This document shows positions 1 to 6,965 of a stretch of 41,581 nt of DNA, piece by piece. The DNA is taken from assembly GCA_022865345.1 (NCBI GenBank), contig JALHSU010000160.1, positions 1-41,581 of the forward strand. Reading direction: 5' to 3'. The stretch comes from Candidatus Zixiibacteriota bacterium (lineage in GTDB: Bacteria > Zixibacteria > MSB-5A5 > RBG-16-43-9). The first letter of the stretch is position 1. Each line of letters begins with the position of its first letter. The notes under the pieces were generated by a model. That model was not told where the DNA came from, searched no databases, and saw nothing but the letters and a program-made list of their open reading frames with translations. A program made the position numbers and the translations under genes.

Positions 1-308
1 CGGTTATAACGGGTGAACTCCTGAATGTCTATCTCTGCCGCTTTGATCTTCTGCTCCAGATAAGAGGAAAACTCAGACTTGAAAGACTCGTCAGACAACT
101 GCTCAGTCAAAACCGGAGTAATTCCCAGGGTCAATTTAGGAGAATATCCCTCGGCAATCAGCTCGTTTAAAATATTCAGGATAGGGATATAACATTCAGC
201 CGCAGCTTCGTTTAGCCAGTCCATACCGTGAGGCCATTTCCCGTGAGCGATAACGTAAGGTAAATGAAAGTGCAGAACGAAAGTAAAACTTCCTATTTTA
301 TTTGACAC
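1..308 (-). CDS. GH57-family glucan branching enzyme-like protein, N-terminal fragment
   Basis: Partial gene running off the left edge; only the first 102 codons are present. The start is GTG at 308 with an AAGGAA ribosome site just upstream. The translation begins VSNKIGSFTFVLHFHLPYV, and the HFHLPYV stretch (residues 13-19), followed by HGKWPHGMDWL and then LTLGITPVLTEQL, is the signature of the N-terminal barrel of glycoside hydrolase family 57 proteins of the DUF1957 / 1,4-alpha-glucan branching enzyme type. These act on cytoplasmic alpha-glucan (glycogen) metabolism. The catalytic residues lie beyond the window. The gene follows the DUF3467 gene on the same strand and probably shares its promoter. 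Family membership is clear; branching versus amylolytic specificity cannot be decided from this fragment. Confidence 0.85.
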   Translation of the reverse strand, partial: MSNKIGSFTFVLHFHLPYVIAHGKWPHGMDWLNEAAAECYIPILNILNELIAEGYSPKLTLGITPVLTEQLSDESFKSEFSSYLEQKIKAAEIDIQEFTRYN

Positions 309-499
309 TTGAGTTCCTTTCCTAATTTGAATTTGACGACATAACAAAACAACCCTGAAAAGAGATTAAGAAATTTGGCGGGCAAGGGTGCCCGCCCTAC
401 GAGAAATCAATACCTGGCGCTCTCGTAAGCATCCCGCCTCTGGCGGGACAGCCCTGCTTAGAGTGTTTTCGCTGGTTCTCTGGAAAAGAATACCGACAA
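309..499. repeat. Intergenic paired hairpins (REP/BIME-like)
   Basis: The spacer between the two minus-strand genes carries two GC-rich hairpins. GGCGGGCA at 377-384 pairs with TGCCCGCC at 389-396 and is followed by CTAC. TCCCGCC at 432-438 pairs with GGCGGGA at 442-448. The arrangement matches the other paired-palindrome elements in the window. No gene is seen here. Confidence 0.6.
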
Positions 500-829
500 T
501 TAATCCTCTTTCTTGGGAGGTTCTGAGATATCGGCCAATCCCCGTGAAAAGCCGATCTCCTTTCCTTCTTTTCCGAAAAGCTTGATCGCCCCGAACTGGG
601 ATTCAAATTTCTTGATATTGTCTTCCAGGGCATTCAAGAACAGCTTGGCATGGGCCGGAGTCATGATGATACGGGCATAGACCCGTGCTTTCGGGACTCC
701 GGGCATCACTCTGGCGAAATCGATGATAATCTCTGAGGGCGAGTGGGAAATCAATGCCAGATTAGAATAGATTCCTTCTGATTCTTTCTCTCCCAGCTCC
801 ACGTTAAGGGGTTGAGGTTTTATCTCCAT
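500..829 (-). CDS. DUF3467 domain protein
   Basis: 109 residues, starting at ATG 829 behind a strong GAGGAGA ribosome site. The sequence matches the small DUF3467 family: a YSNLALISHSPSEIIIDFAR segment followed by ARIIMTPAHAKLFLNALEDN. Members are about 90-110 residues long, lack a signal peptide and have no established biochemical function; they are presumed cytoplasmic. There are no cysteines or catalytic-looking clusters. It lies upstream of, and co-oriented with, the GH57 gene, with 191 nt containing hairpins between them, so co-transcription is possible but not certain. A consensus promoter for this strand is visible at 869-898. Confidence 0.8.
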   Translation of the reverse strand: MEIKPQPLNVELGEKESEGIYSNLALISHSPSEIIIDFARVMPGVPKARVYARIIMTPAHAKLFLNALEDNIKKFESQFGAIKLFGKEGKEIGFSRGLADISEPPKKED

Positions 830-853
830 ACATTCTCCTCTCTAAATATCTGC

Positions 854-883
854 TTGCATTTGAATCCTATTCTAATATATATT
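854..883 (+). promoter_or_regulatory. Putative promoter for the PAP2 gene (leaderless?)
   Basis: TTGCAT (854-859), an 18-nt spacer, then TATATT (878-883). Transcription would begin around 890, essentially at the ATG at 892. No Shine-Dalgarno is visible there, so the mRNA would be leaderless. This promoter overlaps the minus-strand promoter at 869-898. Confidence 0.4.
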
Positions 884-898
884 ATGCCTCGATGTCAA
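869..898 (-). promoter_or_regulatory. Putative sigma70-type promoter for the DUF3467/GH57 genes
   Basis: On the minus strand TTGACA (898-893), an 18-nt spacer, then TAGAAT (874-869), about 40 nt upstream of the DUF3467 start. The -35 box coincides with codons 1-2 of the divergent PAP2 gene. Confidence 0.5.
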
Positions 899-1719
899 GG
901 GTAAAGATAGTTATTCTCTCGGTCTTTTTGCTCGTTTGCTTGATTTTTGTCTCAGGAAGCGTTCTTGCCGCAGGGTCTAATAATGACAATATCTTAGACC
1001 GGGCTGTCAAGCAATTCTATTATGACGGCAAGAATCTTTTTCTTACCCCCTTTCACTGGGATAAGAAAGAGAGGTTAGAATTTCTGGCGATTGCCTCAAT
1101 TACAGCCGGGTTGTTCCTTGCAGATGAGGAACTGCAGAAGGTTGCTCGGAGAAACCGCAGTAATTTCTCTGATGATCTGGCAAGGCTGGTTACTCCTTCT
1201 GAACATATCTATCCCCAAGTCGTGATTGGTAGTTTTTATCTGGGCGGGCTTATTTTCAACCGGAAAAAAGAAAAAGACACTGCCTGGTATCTTTTAGAGG
1301 CAGTGATGTTCACTCAAGGGATTACGCAGGTGATTAAGTATAGTGTGGGAAGGGCCAGGCCTTTTGCGGATAAGGGAGCTTATCATTTTGAGGGTTTTAG
1401 AGCTCATCCTTCATCTTACTCTTTATCTTTTCCCTCCGGGCATGCCTCCACGGCATTTTCTTTAGCTTCAGTAATCGCAGAACAGTATGATAACAAACTC
1501 ATCGACTGGGCTTCATACAGCCTGGCTTTTTTTGCTGCCTGGGCTCGGGTGAACGATAACGTCCATTTCACCTCGGACGTATTCTTCGGAGGAGTTCTGG
1601 GAACCTGGGTAGGGAAGACCATAGTTCGTTTAAATAAAAACAAAAAAGAGAAATCAAAAGAACTATCAGTTCATCCGAAAATAGGACTAAATTCGATCGG
1701 GGTATCGTTAAACTTTTAG
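892..1719 (+). CDS. PAP2-superfamily phosphatase, exported
   Basis: 275 residues with an N-terminal hydrophobic signal (residues 4-26). All three phosphatidic acid phosphatase type 2 motifs are present: K149-SVGRARP (motif 1), PSGH at 181-184 (motif 2) and R219...H225...D229 (motif 3, RVNDNVHFTSD). The family hydrolyses phosphate or pyrophosphate from lipid substrates (phosphatidate, undecaprenyl pyrophosphate, lipid A) at the periplasmic face. The central half holds several hydrophobic helices. Five nucleotides separate its stop from the heptose kinase gene, so it is translationally close to LPS-core precursor genes; a role in lipid A or undecaprenyl phosphate handling is an inference from that neighbourhood. 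Substrate is unknown. Confidence 0.85.
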   Translation: MSRVKIVILSVFLLVCLIFVSGSVLAAGSNNDNILDRAVKQFYYDGKNLFLTPFHWDKKERLEFLAIASITAGLFLADEELQKVARRNRSNFSDDLARLVTPSEHIYPQVVIGSFYLGGLIFNRKKEKDTAWYLLEAVMFTQGITQVIKYSVGRARPFADKGAYHFEGFRAHPSSYSLSFPSGHASTAFSLASVIAEQYDNKLIDWASYSLAFFAAWARVNDNVHFTSDVFFGGVLGTWVGKTIVRLNKNKKEKSKELSVHPKIGLNSIGVSLNF

Positions 1720-1724
1720 GAAAG

Positions 1725-2726
1725 ATGAAAAAAATACCTGCACAGCGGTTAGAGCAAATCTTCTCCCGGTTGGGAGGTCACAAGATTTTGATCTTAGGAG
1801 ATGTGATGCTGGACGAATATATCTGGGGAAATGTCAGCCGGATCTCACCTGAAGCACCAGTCCCGGTAGTAGAAGTTATGGATGAATCAGTGAAATTAGG
1901 CGGAGCGGCTAATGTGGCTCTGAATGTCAAGACCCTGGGTGATATTCCTCTTCTGGTCAGCATAGCAGGAAAGGACAAAAATGGAGACAGGCTAAAAGAA
2001 CTTCTATCAGGTGCCGAGATATCAAGTCAGGGGATTTTTGTTGACGAAACTCGCAGGACCACAGCCAAGACCAGGATCATCGCTCATAGCCAGCAGGTGG
2101 TGAGAGCTGACCGGGAAAACACTGAGGAGCTTTCAGCTGCTATGACTTTCCAATTGGTCGAGTTTATAAAGAAAAAAATTAAAGCAGAAAAAATCTCAGC
2201 GCTCTTAATCTCGGATTATGGAAAGGGAGTTATCAGCCTGCAGCTCTTGAGTGAGGTCATCGGCATTGCCAAAGAGAATGATATCTTTGTTGCAGTGGAC
2301 CCCAAAGAGACACATTTTATGAATTACAAAAAGGTATCAATTATTACTCCGAACCATTCTGAGGCAGGTTTTGCCTATGGCAAGAGGATAAAAGATGAGA
2401 AGAGCTTAGAGGAGGTTGGCTGGGGACTATTGGAAAAACTAGAAGCAGAGGCTCTATTGGTCACCCGCGGGGAGAAAGGGATGTCTCTTTTTGAAAAGGA
2501 CAAGATGCTTACCAATTTCCCTACAGTGGCAAAAGAGGTGTATGATGTTACCGGCGCCGGAGACACGGTAATCTCAGCTTTGACCAGCGCATACTCAGCC
2601 GGAGCCAGTTTAAAGGAAGCGGCTTTGATCTCCAACCATGCTGCCGGGATAGTAGTGGGCGAAATAGGCACTGCCCAGGTTACTAAAGATGAATTATATC
2701 AGGATTTGAAAAAGTATACCGAGTAA
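1725..2726 (+). CDS. rfaE1: D-glycero-beta-D-manno-heptose-7-phosphate kinase
   Basis: 333 residues of the PfkB carbohydrate kinase family, corresponding to the N-terminal (kinase) domain of HldE/RfaE. It phosphorylates heptose 7-phosphate at C1 in ADP-heptose synthesis for LPS inner core, in the cytoplasm. Visible signatures are ILGDVMLDEYIWG near the N-terminus, LGGAANVALNV, and the anion-hole/catalytic motif GAGDT at 277-281 with D280 as the base. Length equals the kinase domain alone; the adenylyltransferase is a separate downstream gene, as in bacteria with split HldA/HldC. Start ATG 1725 follows GGAAAG in the PAP2 stop region. The start and end of the family are both intact. Confidence 0.93.
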   Translation: MKKIPAQRLEQIFSRLGGHKILILGDVMLDEYIWGNVSRISPEAPVPVVEVMDESVKLGGAANVALNVKTLGDIPLLVSIAGKDKNGDRLKELLSGAEISSQGIFVDETRRTTAKTRIIAHSQQVVRADRENTEELSAAMTFQLVEFIKKKIKAEKISALLISDYGKGVISLQLLSEVIGIAKENDIFVAVDPKETHFMNYKKVSIITPNHSEAGFAYGKRIKDEKSLEEVGWGLLEKLEAEALLVTRGEKGMSLFEKDKMLTNFPTVAKEVYDVTGAGDTVISALTSAYSAGASLKEAALISNHAAGIVVGEIGTAQVTKDELYQDLKKYTE

Positions 2727-2747
2727 GATATATTTTTAACTCCCGGT

Positions 2748-2775
2748 TGGTGCGGGAATTGGATTTCCCGCACCA
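2748..2775. repeat. Intergenic hairpin between rfaE1 and rfaE2
   Basis: Perfect 11-bp stem TGGTGCGGGAA (2748-2758) / TTCCCGCACCA (2765-2775) with a 6-nt loop. No T-run follows, so it is not an obvious terminator; it may be a processing/stability hairpin or a lone member of the window's palindromic repeats. Confidence 0.6.
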
Positions 2776-2811
2776 GCATGAACTCTTATCAAGAATCAGG
2801 AAATTTCTTCA

Positions 2812-3291
2812 ATGGGAAAGATTGTCAAATTACAGGGATTAATTCGGATTAGAAGGAAAGCCAGGAAAGTAAACAAAAAAGTGGTTTTCACTAACGGATG
2901 CTTTGACCTTTTACACCGGGGGCACATCGAATATCTAAAAAAGGCAAAAAAATTGGGGGATATTCTAATAGTCGGGTTAAATAGCGATTCCTCCGTTAGG
3001 AAAATCAAAGGGCAGGGAAGACCAATACAAAAACAAGCAGATCGGGCCGCTATTTTAGCTTCTTTTTATTTTGTCGATTATGTATGTATTTTTAGTGAGC
3101 TGACCCCCTTAAAATTAATCTCTGCGTTGATCCCGGATATTTTAGTCAAAGGAGGAGATTGGAAAGTAAAAGATATAGTGGGTAAAGGTATAGTAGAATC
3201 GCACGGCGGAAAAGTTCTGAGCATAAAAATGGTCAAAGGAAAATCGACCAGAAATATCATCCAAACCATTCTAGATAGATTTCGTAGTTAA
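2812..3291 (+). CDS. rfaE2: D-glycero-beta-D-manno-heptose 1-phosphate adenylyltransferase
   Basis: 159 residues, nucleotidyltransferase superfamily, equal in length to the C-terminal domain of HldE. It transfers AMP from ATP to heptose 1-phosphate to give ADP-heptose. The signature VFTNGCFDLLHRGH contains the catalytic HxGH motif at H35-R-G-H38, followed by GLNSDSSVRKIKGQGRP and the C-terminal KGKSTRNII, which matches the ISSS/T-like loop of the family. The ribosome site is CAGGA, 11 nt before the ATG. It sits 85 nt after rfaE1 with a hairpin between them, so the two are probably co-transcribed with unequal expression. Together they imply a heptose-containing LPS core. Confidence 0.93.
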   Translation: MGKIVKLQGLIRIRRKARKVNKKVVFTNGCFDLLHRGHIEYLKKAKKLGDILIVGLNSDSSVRKIKGQGRPIQKQADRAAILASFYFVDYVCIFSELTPLKLISALIPDILVKGGDWKVKDIVGKGIVESHGGKVLSIKMVKGKSTRNIIQTILDRFRS

Positions 3292-3333
3292 TGTAACCCT
3301 ACCAGAAAGGGAGAATTTCTTTTCTCTTTTTTC

Positions 3334-3362
3334 TTGACAGCCTCACTCCCAGGTATTATTCT
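3334..3362 (+). promoter_or_regulatory. Putative sigma70-type promoter upstream of the peptidase
   Basis: TTGACA (3334-3339), a 17-nt spacer and TATTCT (3357-3362). Transcription would start near 3369, covering the interrupted small ORF and the peptidase-accB genes. Confidence 0.55.
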
Positions 3363-3407
3363 AAAAAGACCAGAGGAACAATATTCCAGCTAATATTTTT
3401 TATCAAG

Positions 3408-3602
3408 ATGGAAAGGGATGATAAAAGTCTGGAGGAGAAGAAGTATATAGAGACCGCTACTATGGCGGAGATCTATATCCAGGCAAAGAAATACTAGGAG
3501 GGGCTGGAGATTTACAAAAGGATTCTGGCAAAAGATCCTGCCAACTCAGAAATTGCTAAAAAGGTTGAGGAATTAGAGAGAAAGTTATCGAGAATTGAAT
3601 AA
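3408..3602 (+). pseudogene. TPR-like small ORF interrupted by an in-frame TAG
   Basis: Reading from ATG 3408 gives about 29 residues (ending AEIYIQAKKY), then TAG at 3495-3497, then 34 more codons in the same frame (starting EGLEIYKRILAKDP) to TAA at 3600. The two halves join into one clean tetratricopeptide-like helix pair: alanine/tyrosine spacing AEIYIQAKKY-x-EGLEIYKRILAKDP is typical of TPR sequences. The frame upstream stays open back to about 3330 but without a convincing start. Codon use after the TAG still looks coding. The most economical reading is a recently broken gene or the remnant of a longer TPR protein; readthrough or a sequencing error cannot be excluded. The TAA is 9 nt before the peptidase ATG, so it could once have been coupled to it. 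Confidence 0.55.
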
Positions 3603-3611
3603 GGAGTCTGG

Positions 3612-4685
3612 ATGAAAGAAAGGATTAAAAAATTAAGGGAAAAACTGAATCAGGAAAACCTGGACCTCCTGCTGGTAACCTCTCTTCCCAATATAAGGTA
3701 TCTTTGCGGATTCACCGGCTCTAACGGGATTCTTCTGATATCCAAGGACAAAGCTATTTTCCTGACTGATTTCAGATACAAGGAGCAGGTAAAAAAGGAA
3801 GTCAAAGGAGCTGAAATAAAAATTCCCCAGAAAGAGCTATTCTCCTTCCTTCCTGAAGTCGACCTGCTTAAAGGAAAAAGGATTAAGGCAGGATTTGAAG
3901 AGAAATATCTTACCTTTCAATTATACCAAAGGCTCAAAACACTTTTGCCCCAGGTCCTCTGGGTGCCGACTGAGAATCTGGTCGAATCCATACTGGTAAC
4001 GAAGGATGAGGAAGAGATAAAAAAGATTAAAAAGGCGGCAGACATAAGCGCGAAAGCCTATCAGGAGATATTGCCATTCTTTAGACCGGGGACAAAAGAG
4101 CTGGACATCGCAGCCGAGCTTGAATACAGGATCAGGAGAAATGGCGGGTCTGGCTCTGCTTTTGAGCCGATTGTGGCTTCCGGCTTAAGATCAGCCATGC
4201 CACATGCCAGGGCTTCTGCCAAGACATTAAAAAAAGGGGAATTCGTCACCCTGGATTTTGGTGCCTCTTATGATGGTTATGTCTGCGACATAACCCGGAC
4301 AGTGGTTTTGGGCAATGCTACTCCCAGGCAAAAAAAGATTTATAACCTGGTACTAAAAGCTCAAACCAGAGCAATCGAAAGTGCTCGTTCTGGAATGAAA
4401 GGATTTGAGTTAGACAAGGTAAGCCGGGATATTATAAAAAAAGCCGGATACCAGAAATATTTCGGCCATGGATTAGGGCACGGAATAGGGTTGTTAGTCC
4501 ATGATTCCCCGGGCATAAATACCAAAAGCCAGGAGGTACTCAAGCCCGGTATGGTCATAACCATCGAGCCTGGTGTGTATATTCCAGGATGGGGAGGGGT
4601 GAGGATTGAGGATGACGTGCTCATAACCAGAAATGGCTGTAAGGTTTTAACACATATAGACAGAGAGCTATTGGAGCTATCTTAA
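3612..4685 (+). CDS. Xaa-Pro peptidase (M24B family)
   Basis: 357 residues, the usual size of short bacterial Xaa-Pro aminopeptidase/dipeptidase (PepP/PepQ/YqhT group). It has a creatinase-like N-terminal domain (residues 1-130) and a pita-bread catalytic domain. The five metal ligands are visible: D215 and D226 (LDFGASYDGYVCDITRT), H290 (GHGLGHGIG), E319 (TIEPGVY) and E333 (VRIEDDV). A cytoplasmic dinuclear metallopeptidase cleaving the bond before proline is expected. GGAGTCTGG gives the ribosome site for ATG 3612. The order peptidase-accB follows the common bacterial peptidase-efp-accB-accC arrangement, but efp is absent here and accC lies 8 kb away. Confidence 0.9.
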   Translation: MKERIKKLREKLNQENLDLLLVTSLPNIRYLCGFTGSNGILLISKDKAIFLTDFRYKEQVKKEVKGAEIKIPQKELFSFLPEVDLLKGKRIKAGFEEKYLTFQLYQRLKTLLPQVLWVPTENLVESILVTKDEEEIKKIKKAADISAKAYQEILPFFRPGTKELDIAAELEYRIRRNGGSGSAFEPIVASGLRSAMPHARASAKTLKKGEFVTLDFGASYDGYVCDITRTVVLGNATPRQKKIYNLVLKAQTRAIESARSGMKGFELDKVSRDIIKKAGYQKYFGHGLGHGIGLLVHDSPGINTKSQEVLKPGMVITIEPGVYIPGWGGVRIEDDVLITRNGCKVLTHIDRELLELS

Positions 4686-4785
4686 GATATGTCTAATTTT
4701 TGAAGGCGGGAAATCCGAAAAGTTATAAATAGTCAAAAATTAAGCTAGAAAAATTTTTATAACCCTTTTTGAGAAAGGGGTAAAG

Positions 4786-5274
4786 ATGTTAGAATCGAAG
4801 ATTAGAAAATTAATCAGGATAGTAGAGGAAAGCAACATTGACGAGCTGGAGGTTACCACCTGGGGCAGGAAGATCAGGATTACCCGAAGGGTAAACCATC
4901 AGAATCCTCACAGCTCGTCGCACTTAATTGCGAACCAGCCGTCTCCATCGGAAAGGGTAGCCGCAACACCGGTCAACGATGAGCCAGCAGCAGTTTCAGT
5001 GGAAGTCTCCAAGCCGGAGGAGGCGGAAGGCAACTTGACCCCGATCAAGTCCCCGATGGTGGGAACCTTCTACCGGGCGCCAGCACCCGGGGCTAAGCCC
5101 TATGTGGAAGCAGGGCAGATAATAAGCGCCGGACAGGTAGTCTGCGTCGTTGAAGCGATGAAACTGATGAATGAGATAGAATCAGAAGTAGCTGGCAGGG
5201 TAGTCAAGATTCTGGTAGAAAATGGAAAGCCAATCGAATTCGGACAGACCCTTTTCCTGATCGAGCCTTTGTAA
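4786..5274 (+). CDS. accB: Biotin carboxyl carrier protein of acetyl-CoA carboxylase
   Basis: 162 residues, typical of AccB. The N-terminal 30 residues (IRKLIRIVEESNIDELEV) are the family's helical interaction region, followed by a proline/alanine/serine-rich linker (about 40-85) and the C-terminal biotinyl domain starting PIKSPMVGTFYRAPAP. The biotin-accepting lysine is K126 in VVEAMKLMNE. It carries CO2 from biotin carboxylase (AccC) to the carboxyltransferase in the first step of fatty acid synthesis. The gene is 100 nt downstream of the peptidase and ends at a strong terminator (5340-5378), so it is cut off transcriptionally from accC, which lies at 13627. Confidence 0.95.
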   Translation: MLESKIRKLIRIVEESNIDELEVTTWGRKIRITRRVNHQNPHSSSHLIANQPSPSERVAATPVNDEPAAVSVEVSKPEEAEGNLTPIKSPMVGTFYRAPAPGAKPYVEAGQIISAGQVVCVVEAMKLMNEIESEVAGRVVKILVENGKPIEFGQTLFLIEPL

Positions 5275-5289
5275 GAATTACCAGAATTT

Positions 5290-5477
5290 GGAGTGTAAAG
5301 TCTCAAGATCCTGGTGACTTTAGCTTTACCTTTTTCTCTGTGGTGTCAGGAGTTATCTCCTGACACCACTTTATTTTTGACAAAAATATGCTTAGCGTAA
5401 AACTTTAGTCTTACCTTTTTATTGAAGCTGAATTAGAATGACACGGATTTCTCGGTAAACCTAAAGGTTTACACTCC
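5290..5477. repeat. GGAG...CTCC bracketed palindromic element
   Basis: Fills most of the accB-pilT spacer. It opens with GGAG (5290-5293) plus GTAAAG, pairing with CTTTAC at 5324-5329. It closes with GTAAACCT (5355 numbering: 5455-5462) pairing with AGGTTTAC (5465-5472) and then A-CTCC (5474-5477). A terminator hairpin and a further weak GTAA/TTAC hairpin at 5397-5414 lie inside. The ends are the same as those of the element at 20475-20550. Confidence 0.6.
5340..5378 (+). terminator. Rho-independent terminator after accB
   Basis: Perfect 13-bp stem GTGGTGTCAGGAG (5340-5352) / CTCCTGACACCAC (5357-5369) with a TTAT loop, followed by TTTATTTTT. Confidence 0.85.
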
Positions 5478-5586
5478 AACTCCTCAGATTATTTTCCCAC
5501 AAAAGAATCAATCTAGAAGACATTAAGCTGTAGTCTAATTCAGCCGAAAATATAGAATGAAGTAGCATCAGATTGAGGAGGTCAAA

Positions 5587-6711
5587 ATGGCGATGAATTT
5601 AAAACAGATGCTGGCAGAGGTTCTCTCCAAGAAAGCATCTGATTTGCATCTCAGGGTGGGCGTGAAGCCCACTATCAGGGTGGATGGGGCGCTTATGTCG
5701 TTAGAGGCTGAGGTCTTGACTCAGGCGGATATGGACGAGGTAATGAAGCAGATATTAACTGAAGAGCAGAAAGAAAGATTCTTGAAAAGAAACGAACTGG
5801 ATTTAGCTCTGAGCATTTCCAAAATGGGAAGATTCAGGATTAACTTCTATCGCCAGAGGGGAACTGTGGGTATTGCTCTGCGAACCGTGCACACCCTGGT
5901 TCCGACGTTTGAGGAATTGAACCTTCCCAAGGTTTGTAAGGGGTTAGCCAATAACCGTAGAGGGATGATAATCCTTACCGGAACAACCGGAAGTGGCAAA
6001 TCAACTACCCTGGCATCCATGATTGAGCATATCAATACTAACCGTTCGGAGAATATTCTCATCATTGAAGACCCGATGGAGTATATCCATAAAGATCGCA
6101 AGAGCATAATCTTTCAGAGAGAAGTAGGTGGAGACACGGAGAGTTTTGTAACTGCCTTAAGGCATGCTCTGAGGCAGGATCCGGACGTGATCTTGGTAGG
6201 TGAGATCAGAGATTTCGAAACTATGTCGATTGCCCTGACCGCAGCAGATACGGGTCATCTGGTTTTAACTACCCTGCATACTTTAAATGCCATTGAAACC
6301 ATAAACCGGATAATTTCATTTTTCCCTCCTCATCAGCATCAGCAGATCAGACTGCTCTTAGCAGCCACCCTGAAAGCCATCGTTTGTCAAAGACTGCTTC
6401 CGCGTTCAGACGGGCCGGGCAGAGTCCCTGCAGTCGAGGTTCTGGTCTCAACCGCTCTTATCAGAGAATATATAATTGACCCGATGAAAACCCCTCTGAT
6501 AATCGAGCTGATAGAAAGCGGGAATATTCAGTACGGGATGCAATCATTTGACCAGTCTACAATGCACCTCTATAAAGACGGGTTCATCTCCTATGAGGAG
6601 GCTATGCAACAGTGCTCCAACCCGGATGATTTCGAGTTAAGGGTCAAAGGCATAACCGGAGCCGCAGACCGAGGCTGGAACGAGTTCGAACAGGCAAGAA
6701 AGAAAAAATAA
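5587..6711 (+). CDS. pilT: Type IV pilus retraction ATPase
   Basis: 374 residues, secretion/pilus ATPase superfamily with the PilT length and order of motifs. The N-terminal PAS-like domain (1-100; KASDLHLRVGVKPTIRVDG) is followed by the Walker A box GTTGSGKST (132-140, K138), the Asp box, Walker B DPDVILVGEIRD (glutamate about 206) and the His box HLVLTTLHT. The AIRxLIRxx-like C-terminal region is present. PilT depolymerises pilin at the inner-membrane base and powers twitching motility. Start ATG 5587 has an excellent GAGGAGG ribosome site; ATG 5593 is a less likely alternative. No pilB, pilC or pilin genes are in the window, so it is a lone pil gene here. It lies between accB and the convergent secreted-protein array. 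Confidence 0.95.
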   Translation: MAMNLKQMLAEVLSKKASDLHLRVGVKPTIRVDGALMSLEAEVLTQADMDEVMKQILTEEQKERFLKRNELDLALSISKMGRFRINFYRQRGTVGIALRTVHTLVPTFEELNLPKVCKGLANNRRGMIILTGTTGSGKSTTLASMIEHINTNRSENILIIEDPMEYIHKDRKSIIFQREVGGDTESFVTALRHALRQDPDVILVGEIRDFETMSIALTAADTGHLVLTTLHTLNAIETINRIISFFPPHQHQQIRLLLAATLKAIVCQRLLPRSDGPGRVPAVEVLVSTALIREYIIDPMKTPLIIELIESGNIQYGMQSFDQSTMHLYKDGFISYEEAMQQCSNPDDFELRVKGITGAADRGWNEFEQARKKK

Positions 6712-6740
6712 AGGAAAAAAATATTTGATTCTGGAATTGA

Positions 6741-6771
6741 AGGGGCGTTCAAATGAACGCCCCTGCTTTTT
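6741..6771 (+). terminator. Terminator hairpin after pilT
   Basis: AGGGGCGTTCA (6741-6751) pairs with TGAACGCCCCT (6754-6764), followed by GCTTTTT. A second, weaker candidate follows at 6880-6904: CGAAT/ATTCG with a 6-nt loop and an eight-T run. The region to 6965 holds no gene and separates pilT from the convergent FG-GAP gene. Confidence 0.7.
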
Positions 6772-6965
6772 GGGGGGAGATTCCTCACAGCTGATTAGCA
6801 AGATTAAGATGATAATCATTGTTTTTTATCTGGTTAATCCGTTCTGTCGGTTATGAATGATTTTTCGTTTTGCTTCAGGCGAATATTATCATTCGTTTTT
6901 TTTATTTGTGAGATGACAAAACCCAACAAGAGGGGAGGGCACATCAGATTGTAAAAAGTCAGTGC

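Noticed and set aside
3495-3497. TAG as a pyrrolysine codon
   Set aside because: A TPR-like protein is not a pyrrolysine-using family, and no pyl gene or PYLIS-like context is visible; a pseudogene or sequence error is simpler.
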